A stretch of 64,000 nucleotides of DNA from Bugula neritina (Eukaryota; Bryozoa; Gymnolaemata; Cheilostomatida; Bugulidae). The stretch lies in contig OZ037772.1 in the NCBI GenBank assembly GCA_964035545.1, positions 4,933,733 to 4,997,732 on the forward strand. Direction: 5' to 3'. The notes beneath the pieces are model-generated. The model made no database searches and was not told the DNA's origin. It worked only from the letters and a program-made list of their open reading frames with translations. A program made the translations under genes and the position numbers. This document shows, one piece after another, positions 1-11,355 of this stretch; within the stretch, counting starts at the first letter, position 1; each line of letters begins with the position of its first letter.

Positions 1-602
1 GAATAAATATACATTTTCTTTTAGTATGTCACCAATTGGAATATTTTGACCTGTATACCTATCTAGTGGAGGTGTTAATTTGTAAACATATTGGTTTTAC
101 CAAGATCAGTGATTAAAGCAGTTGCTGAAAGCCAAAATAAAATGCTAACTAAAGTTCATATCTAGTGGGCTACAATTTGCCAACTTCTATAAAGCATATA
201 ATAGCTAGTAATTGTTTCTATGCTGTACCACTTGACGGTCTGTTCTCTTTTACCTTACTCTATATTATGCTGTATAAATTCTAGCACACCTATCTGGTTT
301 TTAATCATTTCTTGCACCATATGCCAATAATTTTTACGTAGATGCATACAATCGGACAGCTGGATAGCCTGGCTATTGTGGAGAAGCATCATAACCACCT
401 GCTTGGTGTTAGAGCTGAGTGCATATCAAGGTGGGTAGCACAACTTCTTAGTTCATAAGTAGCAGCGTAGCTTTTTAAAAGGTTTGACTATATTAAAATA
501 TAAACATTTTGTTATTGCACTAATACAATGATAAAAATATGAGCAAACAGTTTCCAATATAACTTGCTGCTGGTAAGATTTACAGTATTTGTAGTAGAAA
601 CA
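1..602. other. AT-rich, no gene recognised
   Basis: No ORF with recognisable content and no repeat with a second copy noticed in the window. Confidence 0.6.
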
Positions 603-795
603 ATATTAGTAGTGGTAAAAGTAGTAGTAGCAGTAGTAGTAGTAGCAGTAGTAGTAGTAGCAGCAGTAGTAGCAGTAGTAGAAGTAGTAGCAGCAGCAGC
701 AGTAGTAGAAGTAGTAGTAGCAGTAGCAGTAGCACTAGTAGTAGTAGTAGTAGCAGTAGCAGTAGTATAGTAGTAGAAGTAATAATAATAAAATA
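603..795. repeat. TAG/CAG trinucleotide microsatellite
   Basis: Nearly continuous AGT/AGC triplets on the + strand with scattered A and T interruptions. Poly-Val (+) and poly-Thr (-) reading frames across it are by-products of the repeat. Confidence 0.95.
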
Positions 796-2430
796 ATAGA
801 ATTATTAGTAGTAGTGGTGAAGTTGTTTTTGGTTCTGACGTTAGTACTGTTAGCGGTAGAGATGGTGTTGGTAGAAATAGGATTAGTGGTTGTGCACTCA
901 TAGTTGAAGGCATAAAGCATAAACCAGAATTGAATACATATATAACATAGATATGATATGACTTCTTATTTATATTGATTTACTATCTTGCATGAACATG
1001 GCATTTTCGCTATCAACATTAGTGTTTGTATTATACACTTTCACTAAACAAGCTTGTTAAATTTATAAAAAATTATGTAGGTGATGACTGTTGCATATCT
1101 GTGTTTAATTTTGAAAATATCATGTTGCATAATTATTTTTTAGGTGTCTGGTGAGCGGACGACTTCATTTTCGGCTGCTTCATGGCACCTTTATTTTCGG
1201 AAAAGATGTAACCACTTGTAAAATCAGTTTTTTTATGGTGAACTTAACAATATAATGTTTAACAAAATTCTTTCTTGGTTAAAAATAAAGGTATACCGTC
1301 TTTGGCTTTCTGTTATTTCTATATTGTGTTCTTCTGTTGCTATGTGTAATTGATGAGATGACTCCAAACTCTTGCACATCCGCCACAATAAAGTATATAA
1401 TTTTGCTATGGGCATCAAGATTTTGTTATAAGTAGATATAGTTTTGCAATGATAGTGTTGATGCTGCAGCAGGTAACATTCTAGTAGGATAAACCAAACA
1501 GAATTTAAGCTAAAACATTCTAAAAAAATACAGCATCGCTTGAGCCACCTTGCCTTCTCTCTTTTCTAGGCAAAAGTTGTTAGCTAAATAAGGAAAAGAC
1601 AAATTAATGATTTCTGTGAGAGTTGTCTACTACAAAAATTACGTAGCAGATCATCATTAGTAACCATAACAACACGTACATGTTTACAGCACTCATGTGC
1701 TCTCTTTGTTCTGATTCGTCAACAGTAGCGCCCTAGACAGTCGATGTTATCGCACGAAAATATATTGTTTATTGCGGCTAATATCGCGAAATGGCAAAAT
1801 GAGGATCGACCCTGACAGTCGTAAAAGCCGTGTGATGCACTGTTAAAAATATTAAAAAGACAGCACATATAAGAACATAATCTTAAAAATAGGCATATGT
1901 GACACCTATATTTTGATTAACAAAGAAATCTTCTTCACTTTATTAATCTAGCTCATATAATGGTATTCTGTCTTAGTATGTTCTTTTAATACTTGAAATC
2001 TAATCAGCTACAGAAAAGTACTTCAATTCAAAGGCCTTCATAATTATTCTTTAGTTTGCTATTTAAATAGACAGTAAGGTTGATGAATAAAATAAAAGTT
2101 AGTAAAGTAAAAACTAAATAAATTGAGAATAATATCTCCACTCTAAGGTTATAATCCTTATAAATTAACATTTTAATACTCCTGTTATCCTTAGGTATAG
2201 TTGTTAGCAATTTAACTATGAGCTCGAAGCCAAATGTCAGTATCAGCATCCCATTACATTGACTAAGACTGACTTTATAACCCTCAAGCTGTGGCACTCA
2301 ATTTCTATAAGTAGTAACTAATAACAAATATAAAATTATTTTTTTGCTACTGATAGTGATAATAATAATAATAATAATTAAAATTAATAATATGATCCAT
2401 TAAAATAGAACTAATAAAGCCAACGACGTT
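796..2430. other. Intergenic, no supported gene
   Basis: Short ORFs of 61-89 codons on the - strand (1233-1418, 2028-2297) show no recognisable motif. A short less AT-rich patch with several CpG lies around 1700-1820. A small AAT run is at 2358-2378. Confidence 0.5.
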
Positions 2431-2478
2431 AATGGTATGTCTAACTAAACATGGCATGTCTCGTCTGGCAGTGGGTAT

Positions 2479-3480
2479 GTGGAGGACCAGGCAACCTACG
2501 GCCGTCAACCCGTTACTGGCACAACTAGAAGAAGATACTCAAGAGAAGACAACAAAGTTGTCATGGAATGCTACTTCAAAAGTACACCCAAATTGAGAGG
2601 TTATAGAAAAACAATGTATGAGCTCTGTAGACCGGGATCAAAGAATTATTTAAAAAGAATGTGCAAACGCTGGAAAAAAGAGGAGAGTTTAACATCAGCG
2701 AATAGAGACTAGCGGATTAAGCAAGAACTATGAAGAAACACAAGCATTTTATGGAAGAAGAACTCCATAAGATTGAAGAAGGAACCTTGCAAGAACTAGG
2801 CACATCAATTGGTGAAGAAGATAATGAAGAGCTAAATTTGCAAATAGAGGATGTTATAGTACAACATGAGATAGCATATAAATCAGCCATGAGAACTTTA
2901 AGAGTACCTAGTTCAGAGTAACAAACTATCTAATGATCGACCAACACTAAGAGCCCTTAGGCACATTGAGAGGGTCAAATTACTACAGGCAGTAAAACAG
3001 ATTATTGATGTGCTAAACTGTGTTGAGATTATTAATACCATTGAGCTTAATAACACCACTATGGCTTGTGCGAAAAATAGTAACAGAACAAGTGTGTAAC
3101 AAAAAGGAAAAAAAACCTGACAATGTACAAGTATGGAAAATACGACTGCAGAAGAAATAAAAAGAAATTAGATCAGACTTAAGTAAAATAGCAGAGTGAA
3201 AAAGTAGAACTTACAATGATTCATTGAGAAGAATGGTTGAAGAAAAATATAGGATAAAGAACAAAGAGTGTGGTGTAGTGATTGAAAAACTGAAGCAAAA
3301 CCTGAGAGCTGTAAGCCAGAAGATAAACAGATATACAGAATGAGTTGATCAATATAATCAGAACACAATGTTTACAATGATAAGCGCTTTTATCAAGAAT
3401 TACGAGGAAATGAATGTACATCTAAAGAGGCACCTGACAAGGAAATCAAAAGCATTCTGATAAAATATATGAGGTCATCC
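2479..3480 (+). pseudogene. N-terminal region of the REL-type LINE ORF
   Basis: Two open segments (2479-2712, 77 codons; 2730-2921, 63 codons) followed by broken reading frames to about 3480. The first has an Arg-rich start with a Trp/Tyr-containing helix-like stretch (RRRYSREDNKVVMECY), reminiscent of the Myb-like DNA-binding N-terminus seen in this retrotransposon type. The second is acidic and helical. The region 3180-3420 translates, with stops, into a Lys/Glu-rich coiled-coil-like segment that normally precedes the RT. Identity rests on collinearity with the RT and nuclease downstream, so confidence in the exact domain is moderate. Confidence 0.6.
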
Positions 3481-3667
3481 AACTAAAAATAATACCAATG
3501 CAGAATGACTAAATAAAGTTAGCAACAAATTGGAGCATATGTAAAGACAAGGAAATTAGATCTTGGAAACGATGCAAACAACTGGAATAGCAATTAATGT
3601 CATAAGGTTGATAAGAAAAAGCATGAAACCTGGAAAACACAACTGAAATACCTGGAAGAAAAGATAG

Positions 3668-4460
3668 GAGAAATAAAGATCAAACTAAGAATTTTCCAAG
3701 GAGACTCTTTATCTCTATCCCTTTTCTCCAACTACCGATTCGCATGACAGAAGCGGCTCCATGATGCAAATTTCGACGAGACAGAAAACAAACCATCTCC
3801 TATATGTGGATGACCTGAAGGTAAATAGGAAATCAAAGTCAGAACTGGAAGCTTTGGTAAACACTGCCGGGATCTTCACAAGGAATATAGAAATGAAATT
3901 TGGATTAAAAAATGTGCCACACTGGTTATGAAAAAGGGAAAGAAAATCAAGGACACAGGAATCAGTTTGCCTGATGAACAGGTAATCAAAGATCTGGGTG
4001 AGAAGCCGTATAAATATCTAGGAGTTCTTGAGATTGATAGAATACAAATATATGAAATGAAAAATAAGATCAAGGAGTACTACAAACAAATAAGAAAAGT
4101 TCTGGATTCAAAACTGAATGGTGAGAACACAATCAAAGCAATAAACACATGGGCAGTAACAGCAGTGCATTACACAGCTAGTATACTTGACTGAACTGTT
4201 TCATGAGCTAAAAAATATGAACTGAAAGACAAGGAAGCTAATGACAACAAACCGTGCACCCTATCCGAGAGCAGATGTAGGCAGGCTGTATTTTAGCAGA
4301 AGGGAAGGCGGTAGAAGAATGTTGTCAACTGAAAAATGCATAAAGATTGAAAACTGCAGCATGTCAGACTACATAAATAAAACATAGACTGATAGAAACA
4401 CCACACTGAATACCTTCCTAAAAAACAAAACGGCGGTAGAACTAAATAATGATAAAGTGA
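3668..4460 (+). pseudogene. Reverse transcriptase domain fragment (LINE)
   Basis: Contains the conserved RT block FQGDSLS (3694-3714) and, in another frame, LLYVDDLKV (3797-3823), where the two Asp are the metal-binding catalytic pair. Next is an open 88-codon segment (3928-4194) with KYLGVLEIDRI, the typical KYLG block of RT motif E/thumb. The stretch 4260-4470 (Arg-Ala-Asp-Val-Gly-Arg-Leu-Tyr... Arg-Arg-Glu-Gly-Gly-Arg) matches the thumb region common in invertebrate LINEs, with an in-frame TAG at 4384-4386 and a TAA near 4480. The protein would copy element RNA at a nicked target. Fragmentation shows it no longer does. Confidence 0.8.
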
Positions 4461-4476
4461 TAGAAAGAACTGATGA

Positions 4477-5222
4477 GTGTTAAGAAAAGCTTCACGTGGT
4501 CAATACATCAAAATGGTGGAAGACATGAAAGCATTTTCCTGGAACTGGTTGAAGTATGGTTGGCTGAAAAAGGAAACAGAAGGACTGCTGACAGCTGCGC
4601 AAGATCAACTATTCACTACTAGAAATTATAAAGTGGCTATGAGAGAACAGGGTAGCAAGAAGTGTGGAATGTGTAACGCAAGAGACAAAACTTCGATGCA
4701 CGTATTGAGTGAGTTTGAGAAGGTAGCAGAAGGAGAATATAAGAAAAAACACAATCTTTTGGCATTGATAATTTCAATAGTAGTTGTGTGAACTTCGTGG
4801 GTTTCAGAAAAGTAAGAATTAGTACGGCCATCAAGCAGAATCAGTACTGAAAAATGATAATGTAAAAACCTTGTAAGATTTTAACATACACACTGACGTA
4901 GTCATCAAAGTTAGGAGACCCGATATATTAGTAGTTGACAAGCATAATGCTGAAACAACGATAATTGATATCACAGTCCCTGTTAACTACAGAGTAAAAA
5001 AAAAAAATTCGAAAAGTTAGGAAAATATCAGAATTTAGCACTAGAATAAACCCGCCTTTGGAAAACATAAAAAAAGTCATCCCGTTGTAACTGGAGCCTT
5101 TGGAGCTTTATACAAGATTGTAGACTGGCTGACACTACTTGGAGTAGCTGAAAACAAATGCTCATTAATTCAGCAGACACCCTTACTAGGATCAGGATAA
5201 GCTCACATCCTGAGGAAAGTTC
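4477..5222 (+). pseudogene. C-terminal zinc knuckle plus endonuclease-like region (LINE)
   Basis: An open 104-codon segment (4477-4791) carries Trp-Leu-Lys...GLLTAAQDQ and then a CxxC...H knuckle (Cys codons 4663-4665 and 4672-4674, His 4699-4701). The final Cys is replaced by Phe at 4714-4716. After a frameshift, RRPDILVVD and IIDITVP (Pro-Asp at 4919-4924, second Asp at 4967-4969) follow the order of the R2-type restriction-like endonuclease. 5070-5222 resembles the C-terminal tail ending in HILRKVL. The enzyme would nick target DNA to prime reverse transcription. Loss of a zinc ligand and several stops mean it is dead. Confidence 0.7.
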
Positions 5223-6361
5223 TATCCATTTCAACCTAGTATAACTAGGCCAATGGTAAAAATTTACACCAGCTAAAAAACTACGGTCAATCAACAATAA
5301 TAATAATATACAACTATATTAGTGCAGTTGGTTCTATTATTAGATTAGCATATCGATTATGACTTTTCAATTGCCACCCTGATACTATGAGTAAAATGTA
5401 CAAGCATACGTGAAAGTATAGATATGATCATAAGTATAAAAATAGGTATAAGTATAAATATAAATATAGGTACAAGTATAAAACGAATGATTATATTATT
5501 AATAATATTAGTCAGTGATACCTATAACCGTAATGGTTTTTAGACTTACAGTTATCATTAACATTAGCTGAGTAATATGATTAGTTAAAATAATGGTATT
5601 CATTATTATATCATAGTTATAAGTTATAACTCTAGTCTCTAAAGCGCAACAGCAAGTGTAATTGGGATATTCATATTAAATTTCATATTCACATAGTGCG
5701 ATGTTTATGTTATGAACTAATTTATTCCTTCAACATTTAACTATAAATATGATTAACACTAACTTTGACCAGCAGTATTACTAAAAGAAGCGTATTACAC
5801 ATATAAGATAATAAAATTCTAGTAGTAGGACTAATAGTATTACTAGGTCCAGTATTATTCTTGTTATCTTATTCATCATTCATGAGTTATCAAATTTAAA
5901 ATTACTACTTATTAGCATCAGCATATAAAAAGTAAGATCATTAGGAATAATTATCATGAGGTATGATCTATGATTTGCATTATCCATATATAGTTTAATA
6001 CCAATATGATATATTATTATTGCTGATAGTCTATGTTATAGTAAAATTTATACTTATCTTTACAGTTACCTATAGTAGCACTTATTAGTTATTTGTGGTA
6101 GCCAAACTAATGTTTAATGTTAATAAATTAAACTGAGTATCATAAAAGTGTTACTAAGAATTTTAATTATAATCGTAATGGTGATCATATTACTTTATTA
6201 TAATTATTATATTTTATCATTAATGCTAAACTGAGTTAATGTATATACTTTGAGTTTTACTATTACTCATTATATTTACACTTATAGTAAAACTAAATAT
6301 GTAAAAGTTATACTTATACTATTATTATTCGTATTTCATTAGACTTACATCTAAGATCGCA

Positions 6362-6520
6362 GTCCTATTACTACTACCACTGATACTAGTACTACAACTA
6401 GTACTAGTACTGCTACTAGTACTAGTACTACTACTACTACTACTACTACTAATAGTACTGTTACTACTACTACTACTAGTACTACTACTAGGTCTACTAC
6501 TGTACTAGTACAACTACAAA
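6362..6520. repeat. ACT/AGT trinucleotide tract
   Basis: Interrupted ACT triplets with internal ACTAGT palindromes. Confidence 0.9.
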
Positions 6521-7636
6521 CTTTGAAAATAACTGCAAGAAAGGTATGACTTACTATTTTTCTTACTCTTACTGTGACTCTCAGTCGTAATGTAAAATAA
6601 AATTGTGAACTGTAAAGTTAAACCCAAGGCTGAAATTTATTTAATTAAATTTAGACAATCTGAATCATTGGCTCAATCCTTGAGTTTGACTATTACTATT
6701 ATTATTAGTGTTACGATTGTGATTATCATTGGCATTATGCCATTATCATTATGATTGTAATTGTGGTAATTCTAACATTAATTATAATCATAAATTAAAA
6801 GGTAATGATTAATGATAATTATTTTCATTTTGTAATCATAATGATAATCATAATGATGTAAATTTTGATGTAAATTTTGATGTAAAACCAAAATACTAAA
6901 ACTAAAAGTAATAGTTGTAAAATTAAATGATAAAATATTATAATGATTATGATAATTAATAAAATTATTATATTTATTATATTATTATTGAATATATTAT
7001 TTCATTAGAAAATAGGTTGCAGCTTAGCATGATTAAAATTCAGTAAAAATTAGTTTACTAACAGCAAACATGCATGCGTCTTGTCAACATTCAATTCGTA
7101 GTGCCATAGCGAAGCCAGATTACTGGTAGTACGACTACTAGAACTACTACTACTAGTGATGGATTACAGATCCTTGGCGATTTTAGCTGTGAGTGACCTT
7201 CACCTCACATTCTCGTCATGCGCGCGGCATTAGACTATGTAGAGGGTATAAAGCACTGAGCTGGAAAAGAAATAATATATTTTAATTATAGGTAATACTA
7301 ATAGTAATAGTAATATAATTTATGGTAATATATAGGTAATATTATTGAGTTCATTGGTATGGAGTATAGACCTATCACTGATGGTATCAGTATCAACTAC
7401 TACTTACGTACTACTTCAACTTATAACTTACCTTCAACTCAAACTGCTTGGAATCATTTGTCTTTGATCATATTGATATTGGCATTGTCATTGTGATTGT
7501 AATAACTATTAATATTTTTAGTTCAACATCAATGCCGAACATATTGTAATAACTAATAAGATAACCATAAGGTTGATATATTTTGCTAATACTAATACTA
7601 ATAGTAATAGTTATAGTAATAGTAATTCAGTGTCAC

Positions 7637-7702
7637 TCTCACTCTGGTGGAGTGAGACTCAGACTTAGAGTTAGAGACAGAGTGAGTCCGAGTAAGTCTG
7701 AG
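7637..7702. repeat. Two adjacent perfect inverted repeats
   Basis: TCTCACTC (7637-7644) pairs with GAGTGAGA (7650-7657) over a 5-nt loop. Directly after it, CTCAGACTTA (7658-7667) pairs with TAAGTCTGAG (7693-7702). The whole block is less AT-rich than its surroundings. Confidence 0.85.
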
Positions 7703-7707
7703 TGTTG

Positions 7708-8112
7708 GTAATAGTAATAGTCATATGAATTTAAATTATATTTACCTATTTCTAGCAATCACAATGGCAATAGTTATAGTAACTTTCACTTACTCTTAAA
7801 TCATTGAACCTGAACTAAAAGTAAAATTAAGCATTATGATTATCATTATCATTATGATTATACCTATGGTTTTATTATGTTTAAATTAAAAACCAATATC
7901 ATGATAATATCATAGTGATAGACATATTATTGATAAATGATAATATAAAAGTAATTTGATAAATTATACATTGATTTTGAATTAAGGTGATACTGATACT
8001 AGACCGGTACTGAAAGTGATAGTAGGCTAATACTAATAGTAATAGTAATAGTCATATAAATTTAAGTTATATTTACTCATTACCGGCAATCACAATGGCA
8101 ATAGTAACTTAA
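7708..8112 (+). repeat. Diverged direct repeat pair
   Basis: A ~70-bp block is present twice, at about 7710-7785 and 8036-8112. Both contain AATAGTAATAGTCATAT, then an AT-rich stretch, then CAATCACAATGGCAATAGT. Shows the desert contains old duplicated units and is not purely random simple sequence. Confidence 0.8.
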
Positions 8113-9980
8113 ACTGTAAAAGTAATGGTATGGGTATGTTTGAAATTGTCACTATCAATATTGCTATGAATCAAAATATAATGCTATCATACCAATAATT
8201 TAAAATAGTATTACAAAGCTTCAGTAGCAACTTTTACTTGTACCAGTTTGGAATTTTGAATTATACATATTCTTAGTTAAAGTCTTCAAGTTTATTGTCA
8301 AAATGAACTTGAAATTAAAGACTTAGTAGTAAAAATTAAACTAAGACTGACTGTAAGTGACTAAGATTAAAAATAAGTAATTTTAAATATCGATTTAGTA
8401 TTTTTCTTACTCTTTGTCTTGAAATTGACTTTTATTTTGCACCTAATCCTGGTCAATGATTCTTTTTTCTATTTATATTACTATTGCTATTAGTATAATT
8501 GACTTAAATTTAATAATAGATATGATTATATCTTTATAAATGTGATATTTGATTTTATGAATAGTAATTCGAAAACTCTTTGGTATTATTTATTTTTGAT
8601 CATTGTAGTTATTATCATTATATTTGTATAATAATTATGATTATCAAATTCAATATCGATATTTGTATTATGGTATGGATATCTGCCTCCACACCGTGTT
8701 CTGTTTTGCAGTGCCTTTTTACATTTACGTCTAGGTTCACATTGCGATGGTCATACTGATAGCACTTGGGGACAGTGATGAGCATAATGATTATCACTAA
8801 TATTAAGATTATCGTTATTAGGATTTAGAATAATTTAATAAACAAGCAACTTAAAACAAATGTTTTTACTAATATACATATTAATTACTAATATAAATAT
8901 ACTACTATGAATATTATAATTATTATACTTTACAATTCAAAGTAAGATAATCATAATACGAACTGGTAAAACTAAATATAAAGTAAATGTAATAATACTA
9001 ATAGTAGTTATCCATTCCCCTTTGGTTTCACATACTAATAATTGGAAACCTCTGTCCTAATATTATTTCTATTAATATTGCTCAAAGTTTGATCCCTATT
9101 TAATTTTATAGTTCACTCACCAGCTACATAATTTTATTAAAATACATGTGGTATTGGTTATAGTACTAGTGAAACTTGAAGTTGAATAGCATGCTTATTA
9201 CTCACTGCTCTTTGCTTACATTATTAGGGTTACTCTTTAGTCTTAGAGATACCCTAACATAAACTTGAAAGCTGGAGGTAGTACTAGTCTAGTGCTGTGT
9301 TAATCCTACACTGTTGACTTATCAACACCGTGACTATAATTATGACTCCTAAGTCAAAGTCATTTTCATATAGTAGTAATCACTATGACAGACTGAAAGT
9401 CAGGAAGACTAAATATAATGGTAAAGTGTGTAAGAATAAATCATACTTAATCAATTACTTTTAGTTTTGTTACCAGTGTTGGGTCAACTTTCAGAATAAA
9501 GAATAAATATAATTATAAAGATAAATGGATAAAAATTCCAATCATGGTTTAATGTGCCTATTTTAAGCTGTTAATTTAATTACTATAATATAAGTGCTCA
9601 AAATACAACTTTTGATTTTCATAATTATGTTTTAATTTAATACAGATACCATAGTATCATATACAGTAGAATCAGTTGTATCTTATTTAATAATAAAGTA
9701 ACTTTTTGCAGCTTTCACAGTTATTAATTATTCACTTGTTAGTCTTTGAACTAGGACAATGTTAGAAACTTGAAACTTGTAGAATGAAGTTTGATTTCAG
9801 TTACCGCAATGGTATCTGCAGTCACAATAGGGATATGCATATAACTATGTTTATATTTGTGAAAAATATATAGTCAAAACTAGATAGGGTAATAGTAATT
9901 ATAGTTAGTTTCACTTTTACTATATTCCTATAAACTGGAAAATAGACAGAAGCATTTAATCATGAAAGTAAACCTAATGG

Positions 9981-10039
9981 AAGTAAATCAATTCACTAAG
10001 TATAGTAAAATATTTACTATTCAGTGAGTTTATTTACTT
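9981..10039. repeat. Imperfect palindrome
   Basis: AAGTAAAT (9981-9988) pairs with ATTTACTT (10032-10039), TCACT with AGTGA, and a central TAGTAAA pairs with TTTACTA over a 3-nt loop. Confidence 0.7.
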
Positions 10040-11094
10040 TAGTTAATTGTACTTGATTATTTCTGTTGGTTGGTTTTTCAGTTGGTTTTTCTGCCTTTTG
10101 CTATAGCATATCAAACTACCACAAAGTCATTCTTCAATATTACAATGTTAATCATAGTGTTACTCTGTAATGTTATCGTAATGTGATAGTAATATTTGGA
10201 TCATTGTAAGTGTTTCTGTTGTTGTACTGATTGATAAATATTTTTTAGCTTGCATGGATATTTAATACCATCAAGGTGTCATTTGAACCGGGACTGGAAT
10301 AAAGATGGCAAATCGAGAAGCTAGCTACAATTCTTCTGCAGAAAGAAACTTGGTAAGCAAAAATAAGCTGCAGCATAAAGCAGTAAGCGAAATGGCGATG
10401 AATTTTGCTTGATTTTGATTGACCTTAAAATGTCTGGTCACCTTTTACCGCCGTGGTCCTGCGCGGTTGGCGGGTGGCCTTAAAATGTCCAATGCACGTA
10501 AAATAAATTTTGTGACAGTCAAAAGTATGCTGATCTTTTTTGTATTTCAATGCATCGGTGTCTTAGCTTAAGAGCTGAACCCAACAATTTTGATCTAAAG
10601 CTGTTTTTTACGAGAAAGTGATTTTACTGTCTTTCTGATTATTCTTGGTTTTTCAGCTTGATGAATTGAATAAATGGAATTGATTTTGGATATTTTGTAA
10701 TGGATGAAAGAATTTTTTCTTAAATTTGTACTAAGCAATTTTTGCTATGGCTATGATGTTAAGTGATAAAATTGCACCCTTAATAACCCTGAAAACTTTC
10801 ATTACTAGCATTTGTTTATGTTCATTTTTAGGAAATAAAAACGAAGACACAACTCACCGATGCCATCTCACTGTGCCTGCATGCAGCTTATCTAAAAAGG
10901 TACTACTATTAGCTGGCTCTTGCCCAATACCTGGTTGTCTCTGTAACTATTTTTTGCTCGCAGATGAGTTTTTTGAACTTGACATTTTATTGATTTTGAA
11001 AGTTATAGTGAGCTTTGAACTTGCTAGCATCGTTTTTAAAGACTTGCTGCAGTTTTTATCAACATTTTTTAAGTCAATGGTGTTAGTTTGGAAG

Positions 11095-11355
11095 CTCTCT
11101 CACTCCTCTCTCTGTCTCTTTCTCCCACACCTTCCACTCAACCTCTCTCTCTTTCTCTCCCTCTCTCCCACCCTCCCTCTCTCCCACCCTCTGTCTCTCC
11201 CACCTTCTCCCTCTCTCTCCCACTCTCTGTCTTTCCCACCTTCTCTCTCTCCTAACCTTACTCTCCTCCCTTTTCCACTATCTCTCTGACTCTCTCCCTT
11301 TCTCTCTTCTACCCCATCTCTCTTCCATCATCTCTCCTAACCTTTCTCTCTCTAG
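11095..11355. repeat. Pyrimidine-rich CTCT/CCCACC tract
   Basis: Almost pure C and T on the + strand with an irregular CTCTCCCACCTTCT unit. It accounts for the Ser/Leu/Pro-rich end of an ORF running into it. Confidence 0.95.

Larger units (their letters stand above)
2479..5308 (+). mobile_element. Decayed non-LTR retrotransposon, REL-endonuclease type
   Basis: A single + strand element in pieces. In order it has an Arg/Lys-rich N-terminal region, RT motifs (FQGDSL at 3694-3711, YVDD at 3803-3814), a thumb region, a CCHC knuckle (from 4663) and an RPD...DITVP block (4916-4981) resembling the restriction-like endonuclease of R2/NeSL/HERO-type LINEs. It ends close to an AAT-rich tail at 5293-5308. 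Many stops and frameshifts, plus loss of the early RT blocks between about 3490 and 3660, make it inactive. The 5' boundary is not defined. The clade assignment is by motif order only. A phylogeny of the RT would settle it. Confidence 0.8.
5309..11094. other. Low-complexity AT-rich desert
   Basis: Dominated by words such as TAATAGTA and ATTATCATTA on both strands. These supply TAA/TAG in every frame, so no ORF of 60 codons exists from about 5300 to 10746. A small CpG-richer patch lies at 10440-10490. The ORF at 10747-11289 has no recognisable domain and runs into a pyrimidine-rich repeat, so it is not called as a gene. Confidence 0.7.

Noticed and set aside
512-920. Thr/Ala-rich and Val-rich ORFs
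   Set aside because: Translation of the TAG/CAG microsatellite.
10305-10352. Short first exon (MANREASYNSSAERNL) followed by GTAAGC
   Set aside because: Start and donor look reasonable and a CpG-richer patch follows, but 16 codons with no partner exon is not enough.
10747-11289. 180-codon ORF with hydrophobic start
   Set aside because: Half of it is a CTCT repeat and no domain or splice context supports it.
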